Below, in pieces: positions 63,534-64,000 of a DNA stretch of 64,000 bases. The stretch is from Marinobacter sp. S6332 (lineage in GTDB: Bacteria; Pseudomonadota; Gammaproteobacteria; Pseudomonadales; Oleiphilaceae): positions 372,001 to 436,000 of the forward strand of contig NZ_JALKAP010000002.1 in NCBI RefSeq assembly GCF_023016045.1. The letters run 5' to 3'. The notes beneath the pieces were generated by a model, which saw only the letters and a list, made by a program, of their open reading frames with translations, searched no databases and was not told where the DNA came from. Numbering within the stretch: the stretch's first letter is position 1; the number at the start of each line of letters is the position of its first letter. The position numbers and the translations under genes are program-made.

Positions 63534-64000
63534 CCTAATGGCAGCCATAAAGCGCGAATACAAAACGCCACACCCTGCGGATTCTGCGGATTCTGCGGAA
63601 ACCGCACAACCACGCGGGTTTGAGCCTGCGGAAAATTTGCGGAAAGTTGCGGATTTTTCGGCAGGCAGTGAGAAATCCGCAAACGTCCGCAAAAATCCGC
63701 AAACGGCAAAATCCTGTAACCCACTGAATAAAAACGAATTAACGAGAAAATCCGCAAATCCGCAAAATCCGCAGCCCCCTGTTGAGAGAATTGCACAGAA
63801 CCCTGATGCAATGCTGGCGGAAATCGCGGTAATGCTTCAGGCAGACACAAGCCAGTTACGCGCCCTGCTGAGTGACGACGACCTGAACGACATAGCGCAA
63901 GGCTTCAACAGCCGGAGCTATATGCTGGATTACTTCAGGCTGATGCGGGCTGGTGGAAAGTTGCCTGCATGCAGGGAGCCGCCAGCCGAGTTCAGCAAGC
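63526..64000 (+). CDS. Unknown protein, open at the right window edge, containing an iteron block
   Basis: ATG at 63526 overlaps the DUF3987 stop; the frame is open to base 64000 (158 codons seen). The N-terminal half is low in complexity (Ala, Asn, Lys, Pro, Gln) because its DNA holds twelve TGCGGA/TCCGCA hexamers. From about residue 90 it becomes more regular (AMLAEIAVMLQADTSQLRALLSDDDLNDIA), with helices. No known family was recognised. The coding frame may be shaped by the repeat DNA. Confidence 0.65.
   Translation, partial: MFDLMAAIKREYKTPHPADSADSAETAQPRGFEPAENLRKVADFSAGSEKSANVRKNPQTAKSCNPLNKNELTRKSANPQNPQPPVERIAQNPDAMLAEIAVMLQADTSQLRALLSDDDLNDIAQGFNSRSYMLDYFRLMRAGGKLPACREPPAEFSK
63576..63773. 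repeat. Iteron-like block: six TGCGGA then six TCCGCA
   Basis: TGCGGA begins at 63576, 63585, 63594, 63627, 63638, 63648; its reverse complement TCCGCA begins at 63676, 63686, 63696, 63751, 63759, 63768. Spacings of 8-11 bases approach a helical turn, and the two halves mirror each other around about 63664. An AT-rich stretch (63721-63750) lies between two TCCGCA groups, like a DNA-unwinding segment. The two proteins just upstream are a primase-like and a helicase-like protein, so an origin is likely; this is inference. Confidence 0.65.

Noticed and set aside
1..64000. CRISPR arrays, rRNA genes and IS elements
   Set aside because: No regular repeat-spacer arrays, rRNA sequences or transposase frames were seen; the only tRNA found is tRNA-Phe.

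Overview
The window looks like a chromosomal segment of a marine gammaproteobacterium. The gene content and order (gpmI-envC-ctp-yibQ beside secB and yibN; hisBHAF; asmA-mutY-yggX; fabA-fabB; a complete suf operon; nitrate/NO-linked transporters) resemble Marinobacter or a close relative. This placement rests on recalled gene order and protein character, not on a search.

Layout. Positions 1-2576: the 3' part of a single-chain biotin-dependent acyl-CoA carboxylase, then a thioesterase. Positions 2592-13801: an anaerobic/nitrogen-oxide block with two NnrS-family proteins, three NarK/NasA-type MFS transporters, a SpoIIAA-like protein, a universal stress protein, two good ANR/FNR boxes and a single-domain voltage-gated ion channel. 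Positions 14036-17608: fabA-fabB, a stand-alone AraC-type DNA-binding domain, and trhP. Positions 17720-24254: sufBCDSA-sufT-sufE behind a promoter overlapped by a near-consensus IscR type 1 site, with a long perfect inverted repeat between sufB and sufC.

Positions 24280-31702 (minus strand) hold an unusual surface-fibre cluster: a DUF4402-type subunit, a two-domain DUF4402-type protein, a PapD-like chaperone, an usher-like outer-membrane protein carrying a C-terminal SPOR domain, and a FlgT-like protein. This is the best candidate for a poorly described system. Positions 32133-37243 carry a TraF-like outer-membrane protein, cca, a pteridine reductase, a thiolase and trmL. Positions 37180-44266 are a Fur-type haem uptake operon (TonB receptor, HmuY-like lipoprotein, HmuS, HmuT, HmuU, HmuV). 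Positions 44428-57970 are conserved housekeeping genes.

At 58037-58112 a tRNA-Phe marks the start of an integrated element that runs off the right edge: integrase, an unknown protein, an AlpA/Xis-like small protein, a TOPRIM primase-like protein, a DUF3987 protein, and an open reading frame containing twelve hexamers arranged six forward then six reverse (63576-63773), which looks like an iteron-type replication origin. The region between tRNA and integrase is full of TGTCCC/GGGACA repeats that look like recombinase arm sites. The module order suggests a phage satellite or a small integrative element.
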